Positions 17,194 to 25,081 of a stretch of DNA of 64,000 nt are shown in pieces. The notes under the pieces were generated by a model. It saw nothing but the letters and a program-made list of their open reading frames with translations, was not told where the DNA came from and did not search any database. Origin of the DNA: Emcibacter sp. (GTDB lineage Bacteria; Pseudomonadota; Alphaproteobacteria; Sphingomonadales; Emcibacteraceae). The stretch is from assembly GCA_021741205.1 (NCBI GenBank), contig JAIOYI010000007.1, forward strand, positions 1 to 64,000, written 5' to 3'. A program made the translations under genes and the position numbers. The stretch's first letter is position 1; the number at the start of each line of letters is the position of its first letter.

Positions 17194-17224
17194 TGTCCTA
17201 AATTAACTGAAAAATTGTCCTAAG
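17194..17224. repeat. right-end transposase-site array
   Basis: TGTCCTAAATTAA (17194-17206) is the exact inverse of 255-267, and TTGTCCTAAG (17215-17224) matches the inverse of the outer left copy. The order outer/inner is the same at both edges, although the spacing is 22 bp here and 41 bp on the left. A degenerate core AATTTAGGA follows at 17246, and another TGTCCTAAA occurs beyond the tRNA at 17493, so the real terminus is not certain. Confidence 0.5.
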
Positions 17225-17293
17225 TCACGCAGCACGTTACACTTGAATTTAGGAAAAATAAAATCTATTGATAACAGGCAGATAGAAGAAAAA

Positions 17294-17379
17294 TGGTGCC
17301 CCCAGTCGGAATCGAACCGACACGTCCAAAGGACACTGGATTTTGAATCCAGCGCGTCTACCAATTCCGCCACAGGGGC
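17294..17379 (-). tRNA. tRNA-Leu (anticodon CAA)
   Basis: The 86-nt minus-strand gene includes an encoded CCA end. The acceptor stem GCCCCTG pairs with TGGGGGC, the anticodon stem CTGGA/TCCAG holds the loop TTCAAAA giving anticodon CAA, and a long variable arm (GTGTCCTTTGGACG) marks a class II leucine tRNA. The T arm GGTTCGATTCC is intact. The mobile element ends about 70 bp beyond its 3' end, so the tRNA is undamaged and likely marks the insertion site. Confidence 0.97.
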
Positions 17380-17562
17380 ACTGTATAATGTGTACGTCAC
17401 ATCTGGAAAGGTGTGCTGCATAATAGCGTTCTGTTTGGCTTGGTCAAGCGAGAAGATAACAAAATATAAAATTCCCCAAAAAAAAGTTTTTCTGTCCTAA
17501 AAATACTGTAAAGATAAGGATATGAATAACCCTATAAAAACAAGAAAGCCTAAGAGAAATAA

Positions 17563-18141
17563 ATGATAAGAAGCCTATATGACTGGACATTGCAAAAGGC
17601 CGAACATCCCCGTGCCTTATGGTTTTTGGCCATTTTATCCTTTGCGGAAAGCTCTTTTTTTCCAATTCCCCCTGATGTATTGCTGATTCCCATGGTGCTT
17701 GCCGCAAGAAGTCGTGCTTGGCGCATTGCCCTTGTCTGTTCTGTGGCATCCGTTTTTGGCGGCATATTTGGCTATTATATCGGTTATGCCCTGTTTGATA
17801 CGGTGGGACAGCCAATCATCGATTTTTACCATATGCAGGAAAAATTCATCTGGTTTCAGTCAAAATATAACGAATGGGGCGCATGGATAGTAAGCCTCGC
17901 TGGGTTTTCTCCCGTACCTTATAAGGTTTTCACCATCGCAAGTGGCATGACGGAAATGTCCCTTTCGACCTTTATATTGGCAAGCGCACTGTCTCGCACC
18001 GCACGTTTTTTTCTTGTGGCGGGATTGTTATGGAAATACGGTGAACCCATTCGTGCCTTCATTGAACAGCGGCTTGGTCTTCTGACTTTGCTGTTTTTTG
18101 CCCTCTTACTGGGAAGTTTTCTTGCCCTAAAATATTTATGA
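17563..18141 (+). CDS. YqaA/DedA-family inner membrane protein
   Basis: A 192-residue membrane protein with about four to five hydrophobic segments. The ESSFFPIPPDVLLIP stretch near residues 28-43 and the GGIFGYYIGY and SPVPYKVFTIASG segments are hallmarks of the SNARE-associated/DedA family, here the shorter YqaA branch. DedA proteins are linked to lipid carrier recycling and membrane homeostasis, but YqaA itself has no firm function. It starts a plus-strand run with dsbB, coq7 and gluQ, and is the first gene beyond the tRNA and the mobile element. Confidence 0.85.
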   Translation: MIRSLYDWTLQKAEHPRALWFLAILSFAESSFFPIPPDVLLIPMVLAARSRAWRIALVCSVASVFGGIFGYYIGYALFDTVGQPIIDFYHMQEKFIWFQSKYNEWGAWIVSLAGFSPVPYKVFTIASGMTEMSLSTFILASALSRTARFFLVAGLLWKYGEPIRAFIEQRLGLLTLLFFALLLGSFLALKYL

Positions 18142-18175
18142 GGATATTCTAAACCAAACAATCATTGGGATAATT

Positions 18176-18712
18176 ATGACAATATCGAAAAACCCTTTCA
18201 TGAGATTGATCTGTTTCTTCTGGTGCAATCCGCTTTATCTTGCCGCTCTTATGTCCCTGTCTCTGCTGTTGGGGGCCTATGGCTTTCAATATATCGGAGG
18301 CTATGAGCCCTGTGCCCTATGTTGGTCGCAACGTTACGCCCATCTGGCTATTCTACTGCTGTCTTTGATGGCCATTGCCCTTAAAAAAGCGCCAAACCCC
18401 TTCCGTATTATTTTTACCGCCGCAACGGTCATTGCCCTTTATGTGAGCGTTGTCGCCGCCGGTTATCACGGGGGCGTGGAACAAAAATGGTGGAAGGGAC
18501 CAAACACCTGCACATCTTCTGGCATCGATCAAAATGCCGATATGGAATCACTGTTTGATAATATGATGAATAAAAAGATCCTGATGTGTGATGAAATTCC
18601 GTGGCAGATATTTGGCATTTCCATTGCGGGATTTAATTTTCTCATATCACTTGCGGTTGCCCTATTTGTGAGCGGTGCGGTGATAAGCACTATAAGGAAA
18701 AACCATGACTAA
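18176..18712 (+). CDS. dsbB: DsbB-like disulfide bond formation protein
   Basis: A 178-residue inner membrane protein with four predicted membrane helices. The first periplasmic cysteine pair is in EPCALCW (about 45-51), and a second pair comes from NTCTS and LMCDE in the later loop. DsbB reoxidises the periplasmic oxidase DsbA and passes electrons to quinone. Its stop overlaps the coq7 start by 8 bp; coq7 makes ubiquinone, the acceptor DsbB uses, so the pairing is sensible. Confidence 0.92.
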   Translation: MTISKNPFMRLICFFWCNPLYLAALMSLSLLLGAYGFQYIGGYEPCALCWSQRYAHLAILLLSLMAIALKKAPNPFRIIFTAATVIALYVSVVAAGYHGGVEQKWWKGPNTCTSSGIDQNADMESLFDNMMNKKILMCDEIPWQIFGISIAGFNFLISLAVALFVSGAVISTIRKNHD

Positions 18713-19259
18713 GGCGACCCCCCATCCGCACCCAAAACCTTTTAGCAAAGAAGAGCTGATTGACCGCATCATCAGGGTCGATCATGCGGGGGAATATGGT
18801 GCGGTACGGATTTATCAGGGACAACTTGCGGTGCTGGGCAAACATCATCCCATGACCCCCATTGTCCAGCATATGAAGGAGCAAGAGGACGTTCATCTGG
18901 AACGCTTTAACGCGCTTATCCGAAAAAGGCAGATCAGACCGACACTTATGACACCCTTTTGGCATGTGGCGGGTTTTGCCCTTGGGGCGGGAACGGCCTT
19001 GCTCGGCGAGAAGGCCGCCATGGCCTGCACCGAGGCCGTGGAAACCGTTATTGATGACCATTACAGGGATCAAATAAAGGCCTTGGGCGAGGATGAGAGC
19101 GCCCTCTCCCAAGAGCTTGAAAAGTTCCGCCAAGAAGAAGTTGACCATAAAAATACCGCTACAGAACACGGTGCGAAAGAGGCCGCAGGCTATGAACTGT
19201 TATCTGGTCTCATCCGTTTTGGGTGCAAGGCCGCCATCAAAATTTCTGAACGACTATAA
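18705..19259 (+). CDS. coq7: Coq7, demethoxyubiquinone hydroxylase
   Basis: A 184-residue ferritin-like di-iron monooxygenase. Iron ligands are visible in DHAGEYGAVRIY (near 27-38), KEQEDVH, and EEVDHKN near the C-terminus. It adds the last hydroxyl to the ubiquinone ring and is the alphaproteobacterial alternative to UbiF. Membrane-associated through hydrophobic helix faces. It overlaps dsbB by 8 bp and is followed 18 bp later by gluQ, so one transcript is likely. Confidence 0.93.
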   Translation: MTKATPHPHPKPFSKEELIDRIIRVDHAGEYGAVRIYQGQLAVLGKHHPMTPIVQHMKEQEDVHLERFNALIRKRQIRPTLMTPFWHVAGFALGAGTALLGEKAAMACTEAVETVIDDHYRDQIKALGEDESALSQELEKFRQEEVDHKNTATEHGAKEAAGYELLSGLIRFGCKAAIKISERL

Positions 19260-19277
19260 TGTGATGGGATTAAACCC

Positions 19278-20144
19278 ATGACCCCGCCAGAACCCATTAT
19301 CACCCGCTTTGCCCCAAGCCCCACAGGCTATCTTCATTTGGGTCATGCCTATTCCGCAAAACTTGCCCATGATTTTGCAGTGAACAATGGTGGTAAATTT
19401 TTACTCAGGATCGAGGATATTGACCAAACCCGCTGTAAGCCTGAATTTGAAACGGCCATTTATGATGATCTGCACTGGCTTGGGATTAAATGGGAATTAC
19501 CCGTGCGCCGACAATCAGACCATGGGCGGGATTATCAAAATGCCCTGAATGTTTTACAAAAAAAAGACCTTCTCTATCCCTGTTTTTGCACCCGAAAGGA
19601 CATCCAGCAGGAAATCATACAAAGCGGCTATGCTCCTCATCATCTTGGTCTTGATCATGAAAGTGAGCCACCCTATCCAAAAATTTGCGCAAATCTGTCA
19701 GAGCCAGAGAAAGAGGCAAAATACGAGGCCGGAACCGTCTATGCCTTGCGGCTAAATATGGACAAAGCACTTGATATTTTGGGGTCGGAAAAATTGATCT
19801 GGTCCGACCTTGTTGCGGGGGAACAATGGGCAAGCTCTGAAATTTTACGGGATGTAATAGGCGATGTGGTGCTTGCCCGAAAGGACATCCAAACAAGCTA
19901 TCATCTGTCGGTGGTGGTGGATGATCACTTGCAAAATATCAGTCATGTCATAAGGGGCGCTGACTTGTTTTATGCGAGCCACTTGCATCGTTTACTGCAA
20001 TTTCTGCTGGGCTATAGGACGCCAATTTATCACCATCACAAATTATTAACCGATGAAAATGGCAATCGTTATGCCAAACGGGATAAATCCCTTACCCTGC
20101 ACCATTTAAGGAAACAGGGGCAAGACCCGAAAAACATCCTATGA
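19278..20144 (+). CDS. gluQ: GluQRS, glutamyl-Q tRNA(Asp) synthetase
   Basis: A 288-residue class I aminoacyl-tRNA synthetase paralogue. The HIGH-like signature is PTGYLHLGHA (16-25) and the KMSKS-like loop is KRDKS near 271. It is much shorter than GltX because the anticodon-binding domain is missing, the usual mark of GluQRS. It charges glutamate onto queuosine at position 34 of tRNA-Asp. A CFC pair near residue 101 fits the zinc site of the family. Its stop codon directly abuts the stop of the convergent gene at 20145. Confidence 0.93.
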   Translation: MTPPEPIITRFAPSPTGYLHLGHAYSAKLAHDFAVNNGGKFLLRIEDIDQTRCKPEFETAIYDDLHWLGIKWELPVRRQSDHGRDYQNALNVLQKKDLLYPCFCTRKDIQQEIIQSGYAPHHLGLDHESEPPYPKICANLSEPEKEAKYEAGTVYALRLNMDKALDILGSEKLIWSDLVAGEQWASSEILRDVIGDVVLARKDIQTSYHLSVVVDDHLQNISHVIRGADLFYASHLHRLLQFLLGYRTPIYHHHKLLTDENGNRYAKRDKSLTLHHLRKQGQDPKNIL

Positions 20145-20651
20145 TTATTCTTTTTTCTTGTCCATATCCCGTTTTTTTACGGCGGCCTTGATCAGATCAG
20201 AAACCTCAAACCATATCTCGTTTGGCACCAGAACGCTCATGGAATAATGGGCGATTTTCCACATATCTCCTTGCTTTAACAACACTCCCGTTCCCCGAAA
20301 TTTTCCCCATTTTTCAGAAACCGTAATTTCATCTAGCCATGCCACCTTTTTATCAGGCGAATAAGCAATATGCCGCTCAACGGATTTATAAGTCCAGCCC
20401 TCACCACCCTTAAATCTTTCCGCAACATAGGCCTTAAGATCAGGATCAAGGGGCCAACGTTCCCAATCATCGGTACCCATAAAAACGCCGTCTTCGGTAA
20501 AATAACCCAAATAACGTTCCTGATCCGCCTGTGCCGCCGCATCGTGAAAGCCGTCCATCACATGATTAATCGCCGCCTCATCATCAGAGGCTATGGCTTT
20601 ATTTCCCATAAAAATTAGACATAAAGACAATAAAAAAATGATTTTTTTCAT
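20145..20651 (-). CDS. secreted SnoaL/NTF2-like protein
   Basis: A 168-residue protein with a cleavable signal peptide (hydrophobic 4-20, cut near AIA-SDD). The rest follows the NTF2-like/SnoaL_3 pattern: an initial helix with Asp-Gly-Phe-His, then a strand with RYLGYFTEDGVFMGTD, and C-terminal beta strands with WKIAHYSMS. Such proteins are often assigned as ketosteroid-isomerase-like, but most have no known substrate. It begins 4 bp inside the end of the SDR gene upstream (20648), so the two may be co-translated. Confidence 0.75.
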   Translation of the reverse strand: MKKIIFLLSLCLIFMGNKAIASDDEAAINHVMDGFHDAAAQADQERYLGYFTEDGVFMGTDDWERWPLDPDLKAYVAERFKGGEGWTYKSVERHIAYSPDKKVAWLDEITVSEKWGKFRGTGVLLKQGDMWKIAHYSMSVLVPNEIWFEVSDLIKAAVKKRDMDKKKE

Positions 20652-21448
20652 TTGAAATTTTCCTTTCCAGCTCTTTTACTCATAATCCAAAAAAGAAGAT
20701 TTGGGTATAGTCTTTTTACCCATAGTGCCGCTCTTTCTGGAATTTGCGAAACCACAATTTCTTTGTTACCCCGTTTGAACCCCCGCATGATGATTTTTGC
20801 CGCCTTCGTTACATCCATACCAAATTTTATATCATCATCAATTTTGGCATAGGGACTTCCGTCCCCTTTAAGGGCATTTTCAGAGATAGCGGTTTTTATA
20901 AATCCCGGTGTAATACAGGTCACCATGATATTATGCTGGTGAACCTCTGCCCGAAGTGCATCAAAAAATCCCATCATGGCATGCTTTGCCGCACAATAGG
21001 CCGTACGAGACGCCACACCAATTTTACCCGCAATACTGGATATTATAACAATATGACCACTGTTTTGAGTGATCATATGGGGTAACACCGCTTTAGTCAG
21101 CGCAATTTGACCAAATACATCAAGTTCAAAAATTTTCCGATATGTCTCCATATCCGTATCAACGCAATTTGACCGCTGACTTATGCCCGCATTATTAATA
21201 AGCATATCAATGCGACCATAATGATCCATTACCTGCTTGACCATGACGGGAAAGATGTTCGGGTCGGTCATATCAAAGGGTAAAACCACAACCTCTTTCG
21301 CCCCCGATTGTGCAGCAACCCTTTTCAATTCATCCTGTCGTCTTGCAGACAGGATAAGTTTTGCGCCGCCCTGTGCCATTTCCATGGCCATAGCCTCGCC
21401 AATGCCCGACGATGCCCCCGTAATCCAAACAACTTTACCTTGAAACAT
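20648..21448 (-). CDS. SDR-family oxidoreductase
   Basis: A 266-residue short-chain dehydrogenase. The cofactor motif TGASSGIG is at 10-17, NNAG near 87-90, a catalytic Ser in IISSIAG, and YCAAK near 151-155. C-terminal basic and hydrophobic residues (about 235-266) suggest membrane association, as in DHRS7-type SDRs. Substrate unknown. It lies between the NTF2-like gene and ethylmalonyl-CoA mutase on the same strand, but nothing ties it to that pathway. Confidence 0.85.
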   Translation of the reverse strand: MFQGKVVWITGASSGIGEAMAMEMAQGGAKLILSARRQDELKRVAAQSGAKEVVVLPFDMTDPNIFPVMVKQVMDHYGRIDMLINNAGISQRSNCVDTDMETYRKIFELDVFGQIALTKAVLPHMITQNSGHIVIISSIAGKIGVASRTAYCAAKHAMMGFFDALRAEVHQHNIMVTCITPGFIKTAISENALKGDGSPYAKIDDDIKFGMDVTKAAKIIMRGFKRGNKEIVVSQIPERAALWVKRLYPNLLFWIMSKRAGKENFK

Positions 21449-21499
21449 GATCTTCCCCTTAATCCGCTGACTATAAAAGAAAAAAGAACAAGTTCAACC

Positions 21500-23506
21500 T
21501 TAATAAGGATAGCGGTTATGATTACGGCCGACAATATGGGCAATGTCCGACATAATATCGGTCATCTGGTAATCTTTTGGCGTATAGATGCGCACAACGC
21601 CCATATCCAATAGAGTCTGTTCGTCTTCCTTCGGGATAATGCCGCCCACAACGACAGGAATAGCCCCAAGACCCGCTTCCTTCATCAAATCCATAACATC
21701 CTTCACCAAGGAAATATGAGAACCAGAAAGAATGGACAATCCTACCCCATGCACCTTAAATTTTTGAGCTGATGCAACAATTTCATTGGGCGTCAAACGG
21801 ATACCGTCATAGATCACGTCCATGCCCACCTGTGTTGCTCGCACGGCAATCTGCTCGGCACCATTGGAATGACCGTCAAGTCCCGGTTTTCCCACCAAAA
21901 AGCGCAGATCCGCTCCCAATGTTTCTGAAACCTCTTTCACCTTTTCACGGATTGCGGCATATTTTTCGGCATCATCCTGATTTTGTTCAATGCCCGTGGG
22001 CGCCCGATATTCCCCGAACACATCCCTTAACGCCTGCCCCCATTCGCCGGTGGTGACCCCCGCTTTGGCAGCCCGAATACTGGGTTCCATAATATTTTGC
22101 CCAGACCGTGCGGCCTCTTTTAGATCAGAGATTGCCTTTTTTACCGCTTCATTGTTTCTATTTTTACGCCAGCTTTCAAGCCGTGCAATTTGTTCAGCCT
22201 CGGCCTTTGGATCGACCGTCATAATGCCGCCGTCCCCATCCGACATGAGAGGTGAAGGCGCCGTTTCGGTAAATTTATTCACCCCCACCACGGTTTGTTC
22301 CCCGCTTTCAATACCCTCTATCCGACGGCTGTTTGACTGAACCAATGCCTTTTTCATATAGGCACTTTCCACCGCATGAACGGCGCCGCCCATTTCTTCA
22401 ATTCGGGCAAGCTCGGCGCGGGCCTCGGCTTTTAAGCTTTCAACCTTTTGATCCATGACCGTTGATCCATCAAAAAGATCTCCATATTCCAGCAAGTCCG
22501 TTTCCATGGCCATAATCTGTTGCAGACGGAGCGACCATTGCTGATCCCAAGGACGGGGAAGCCCCAAAGCCTCGTTCCATGCCGGAAGCTGCACGGCGCG
22601 CGCGCGGGCCTTCTTGCTTAAGACCACGGCCAGCATTTCAATCATTATGCGGTAAACGTTATTTTCTGGCTGCTGTTCGGTAAGACCCAGTGAATTCACC
22701 TGCACCCCATAACGGAAACGGCGGTATTTTGGGTTTTCTATGCCGTATCGTGTTTGGGTAATTTCATCCCATAAATCAACGAAAGCGCGCATTTTAGCAA
22801 TTTCCGTCACAAAACGCAGTCCCGCATTAACGAAAAAGCTGATACGACCCACAACTTCTGGAAAATCTGCATCCGCCACCTGACCGCCCGCCTTGATCGC
22901 ATCAAGCACTGCAAGTGATGTGGCAAGGGCAAAGGCCAATTCCTGCACAGGGGTTGCTCCCGCCTCCTGCAAATGATAGCTACAGACATTGGTCGGATTC
23001 CAACGGGGAATTTCCTTATAGGTGAAGCTTATCACATCGGTTGTGAGCCGCATGCTATGTTCAGGGGGGAAAATATAGGTGCCTCGGCTAAGATATTCCT
23101 TGATAATGTCATTTTGCACCGTACCAGAAAGAGCAGCTCTATCCACACCCTGTTCCTCTGCTGCGGCCACATAAAGGGCAAGAAGCCAAGGTGCGGGCGC
23201 ATTAATGGTCATGGAGGTATTCATCTGCTCCAAGGGAATGTCTTTGAATAAGGTTTTCATATCGCCCAAATGACAGATAGGGACACCAACCTTTCCAACC
23301 TCACCGCGGGCTAAAATATGATCGCTGTCATAGCCCGTCTGGGTCGGCAGATCAAAGGCCACTGAAAGTCCCGTTTGGCCTTTCTTAAGATTCGTTCGGT
23401 ATAATTCATTAGACGCCGATGCGGACGAATGCCCAGAATAGGTTCTAAAAAGCCACGGTTTATCCTTAGGGGCTTTTTCTTTTGGGGATATATTTTGCTT
23501 AGACAT
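21500..23506 (-). CDS. ecm: ethylmalonyl-CoA mutase (MeaA/Ecm)
   Basis: A 668-residue adenosylcobalamin enzyme with catalytic barrel and B12 domain in one chain. The C-terminal B12-binding signature is DGHSNG (DxHxxG). The N-terminal part RTYSGHSSASASNELY and TQTGYDSDH is typical of the MeaA/Ecm branch and differs from methylmalonyl-CoA mutase. It converts (2R)-ethylmalonyl-CoA to (2S)-methylsuccinyl-CoA. The divergent gene makes its substrate (Ccr) and the next one uses its product (Mcd), which strengthens the call. Confidence 0.94.
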   Translation of the reverse strand: MSKQNISPKEKAPKDKPWLFRTYSGHSSASASNELYRTNLKKGQTGLSVAFDLPTQTGYDSDHILARGEVGKVGVPICHLGDMKTLFKDIPLEQMNTSMTINAPAPWLLALYVAAAEEQGVDRAALSGTVQNDIIKEYLSRGTYIFPPEHSMRLTTDVISFTYKEIPRWNPTNVCSYHLQEAGATPVQELAFALATSLAVLDAIKAGGQVADADFPEVVGRISFFVNAGLRFVTEIAKMRAFVDLWDEITQTRYGIENPKYRRFRYGVQVNSLGLTEQQPENNVYRIMIEMLAVVLSKKARARAVQLPAWNEALGLPRPWDQQWSLRLQQIMAMETDLLEYGDLFDGSTVMDQKVESLKAEARAELARIEEMGGAVHAVESAYMKKALVQSNSRRIEGIESGEQTVVGVNKFTETAPSPLMSDGDGGIMTVDPKAEAEQIARLESWRKNRNNEAVKKAISDLKEAARSGQNIMEPSIRAAKAGVTTGEWGQALRDVFGEYRAPTGIEQNQDDAEKYAAIREKVKEVSETLGADLRFLVGKPGLDGHSNGAEQIAVRATQVGMDVIYDGIRLTPNEIVASAQKFKVHGVGLSILSGSHISLVKDVMDLMKEAGLGAIPVVVGGIIPKEDEQTLLDMGVVRIYTPKDYQMTDIMSDIAHIVGRNHNRYPY

Positions 23507-23665
23507 CTTAATTACTCCCGTAAACTGCAGTTTTTAATCTAAAAAATACTTACCATTTGAAACTATCATAACCATAAAATAAAATATAATTACCCTCTAG
23601 ACCTTTTTTAAGAAATAATATAATTATTATTGCGGTGCAACATTTAACTAAAACTTTTGATCTAT

Positions 23666-23678
23666 ACTATAATATAGT
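23666..23678. promoter_or_regulatory. 13-bp palindrome in the ecm/ccr divergent promoter region
   Basis: ACTATAATATAGT has 6-bp arms around one base and contains TATAAT, so it could be a -10 element, an operator, or both. It lies 93 bp before ccr in the 264-bp gap between the divergent ecm and ccr genes. No other strong signal was seen there. Confidence 0.3.
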
Positions 23679-23770
23679 GACAAGTTTAAAACCAGAGTGG
23701 CAACATATAAAGATAATAACACCATAGCAAAATATGCCTTTCTTTTAACAACAATTGTGAGGAATAAAAA

Positions 23771-25081
23771 ATGTCAGAGTTTAATGAAAATGATCAGCCC
23801 GATCTCATTTCACTAGAAGGTAAATTCGAAAAAAAGGATCTTTATGACATTGGTGAGATTCCCCCGATTGGTCATGTGCCAAAGAAAATGCATGCTTGGG
23901 TCATAAGAAGAGACCGTCAAGGTCCACCTGAACAATCCATGTTACAAGAAATTATTGACGTTCCTGAAATTGATTCGGACGAGGTTCTCATTCTTGTTAT
24001 GGCGGCGGGTGTAAATTACAATGGCATTTGGGCGGGTCTTGGTATTCCCATGTCCGTTTTTGACGTTCACAAGGCCGCCTATCATGTGGCGGGGTCTGAT
24101 GCCTCTGGTATTGTCTATAAAGTAGGACGGCGGGTTAAACGTTTTAAAGTCGGCGACGAAGTTGTTGTTCATTGCAATCAGGATGACGGCGATGATGAGG
24201 AATGCAACGGCGGTGATCCCATGAACAGCCCTTCACAAAAAATCTGGGGCTATGAAACACCCGATGGGTCATTCTCACAATTTGCTCGCGTTCAAGCACG
24301 CCAACTCATGAAACGTCCAAAACATCTCACTTGGGAAGAAAGTGCCTGCTATACCTTAACGCTTGCTACGGCTTACCGTATGTTATTTGGTCATCGTCCC
24401 CATATTTTACGTCCCGGTCATAATGTGCTTGTCTGGGGGGCATCTGGCGGACTTGGCTCAATGGCGGTGCAGCTCATTGCGGCGGCGGGTGCCCATGCGA
24501 TCGGCGTGATCTCCGAAGAAGACAAACGGGAATTTGTTATGTCCCTTGGAGCAAGAGGCGTCATTAACCGGAAAGATTTTGACTGTTGGGGTCAATTACC
24601 TCCCGTCGGAGATGCCGAAGTTTACGGGGCTTATAGCAAAAAAGTTCGTGAATTCGGTAAAGCCATTTGGAATATTACGGGCAAGGGCAATGATGTGGAT
24701 TTCGTTTTCGAACATCCCGGAGAAGCCACCTTCCCCGTATCCTGTTTTGTTGTAAAGCGGGGCGGCATGGTGGTTTTTTGTGCGGGAACCACAGGTTATA
24801 ACCTAACCTTTGATGCCCGTTTTGTCTGGATGCGTCAAAAACGTATTCAAGGCAGCCATTTTGCCAACTTAAAACAGGCTTCTCAGGCCAACCAATTGGT
24901 GATTGAACGGCGTATTGACCCCTGTATGTCAGAGGTATTTTCATGGGAAGATATTCCCCGCTCCCACACTAAAATGTGGAAGAATCAACATAAGCCCGGC
25001 AATATGGCCGTATTAGTCAGCGCAAAGATACCTGGTCTTCGTACCTTTGAAGATTGTGTTGAGGCAGGAAATAACAAATGA
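23771..25081 (+). CDS. ccr: crotonyl-CoA carboxylase/reductase
   Basis: A 436-residue medium-chain-dehydrogenase-like protein. It shows the Ccr features: the acidic insert DDGDDEECNGGDPM (about 137-150), the GASGGLGS nucleotide loop near 223-230, and the FEHPGEATFP segment late in the chain. It reduces and carboxylates crotonyl-CoA to (2S)-ethylmalonyl-CoA with NADPH and CO2, the key step of the ethylmalonyl-CoA pathway for growth on acetate or C1 units. A GAGGAAT ribosome-binding site precedes the start. The stop overlaps the next gene by 4 bp. Confidence 0.95.
   Translation: MSEFNENDQPDLISLEGKFEKKDLYDIGEIPPIGHVPKKMHAWVIRRDRQGPPEQSMLQEIIDVPEIDSDEVLILVMAAGVNYNGIWAGLGIPMSVFDVHKAAYHVAGSDASGIVYKVGRRVKRFKVGDEVVVHCNQDDGDDEECNGGDPMNSPSQKIWGYETPDGSFSQFARVQARQLMKRPKHLTWEESACYTLTLATAYRMLFGHRPHILRPGHNVLVWGASGGLGSMAVQLIAAAGAHAIGVISEEDKREFVMSLGARGVINRKDFDCWGQLPPVGDAEVYGAYSKKVREFGKAIWNITGKGNDVDFVFEHPGEATFPVSCFVVKRGGMVVFCAGTTGYNLTFDARFVWMRQKRIQGSHFANLKQASQANQLVIERRIDPCMSEVFSWEDIPRSHTKMWKNQHKPGNMAVLVSAKIPGLRTFEDCVEAGNNK

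Larger units (their letters stand above)
212..17224. mobile_element. Mu/Tn7-like transposon carrying Hachiman, Fic and type I R-M cargo
   Basis: Seen: a DDE transposase, an AAA ATPase and a third overlapping gene at 13460-17009; cargo of Hachiman, fic and hsdMSR on the opposite strand; and inverted motif copies at both edges. On the left TTTAGGACA occurs at 218-226 and 259-267; on the right TGTCCTAAA at 17194-17202 and TGTCCTAA at 17216-17223. The 13-mer TTAATTTAGGACA at 255-267 is exactly inverted at 17194-17206, and in both edges the outer copy runs into AATT. Multiple transposase sites at each end are usual for TnsB/MuA-type elements. The right edge lies about 70 bp from the 3' end of tRNA-Leu, a common safe site. 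The limits given are those of the motif arrays; exact termini and the target duplication were not found. Confidence 0.55.

Noticed and set aside
13460..17224. CRISPR-associated transposon
   Set aside because: No Cas gene, no repeat-spacer array and no TniQ-like protein is seen, so only a Mu/Tn7-like element is claimed.
17493..17502. third TGTCCTAAA copy as the true right end of the element
   Set aside because: It lies beyond an intact tRNA gene and lacks the paired arrangement of the inner copies; may be chance or a relic of an earlier end.
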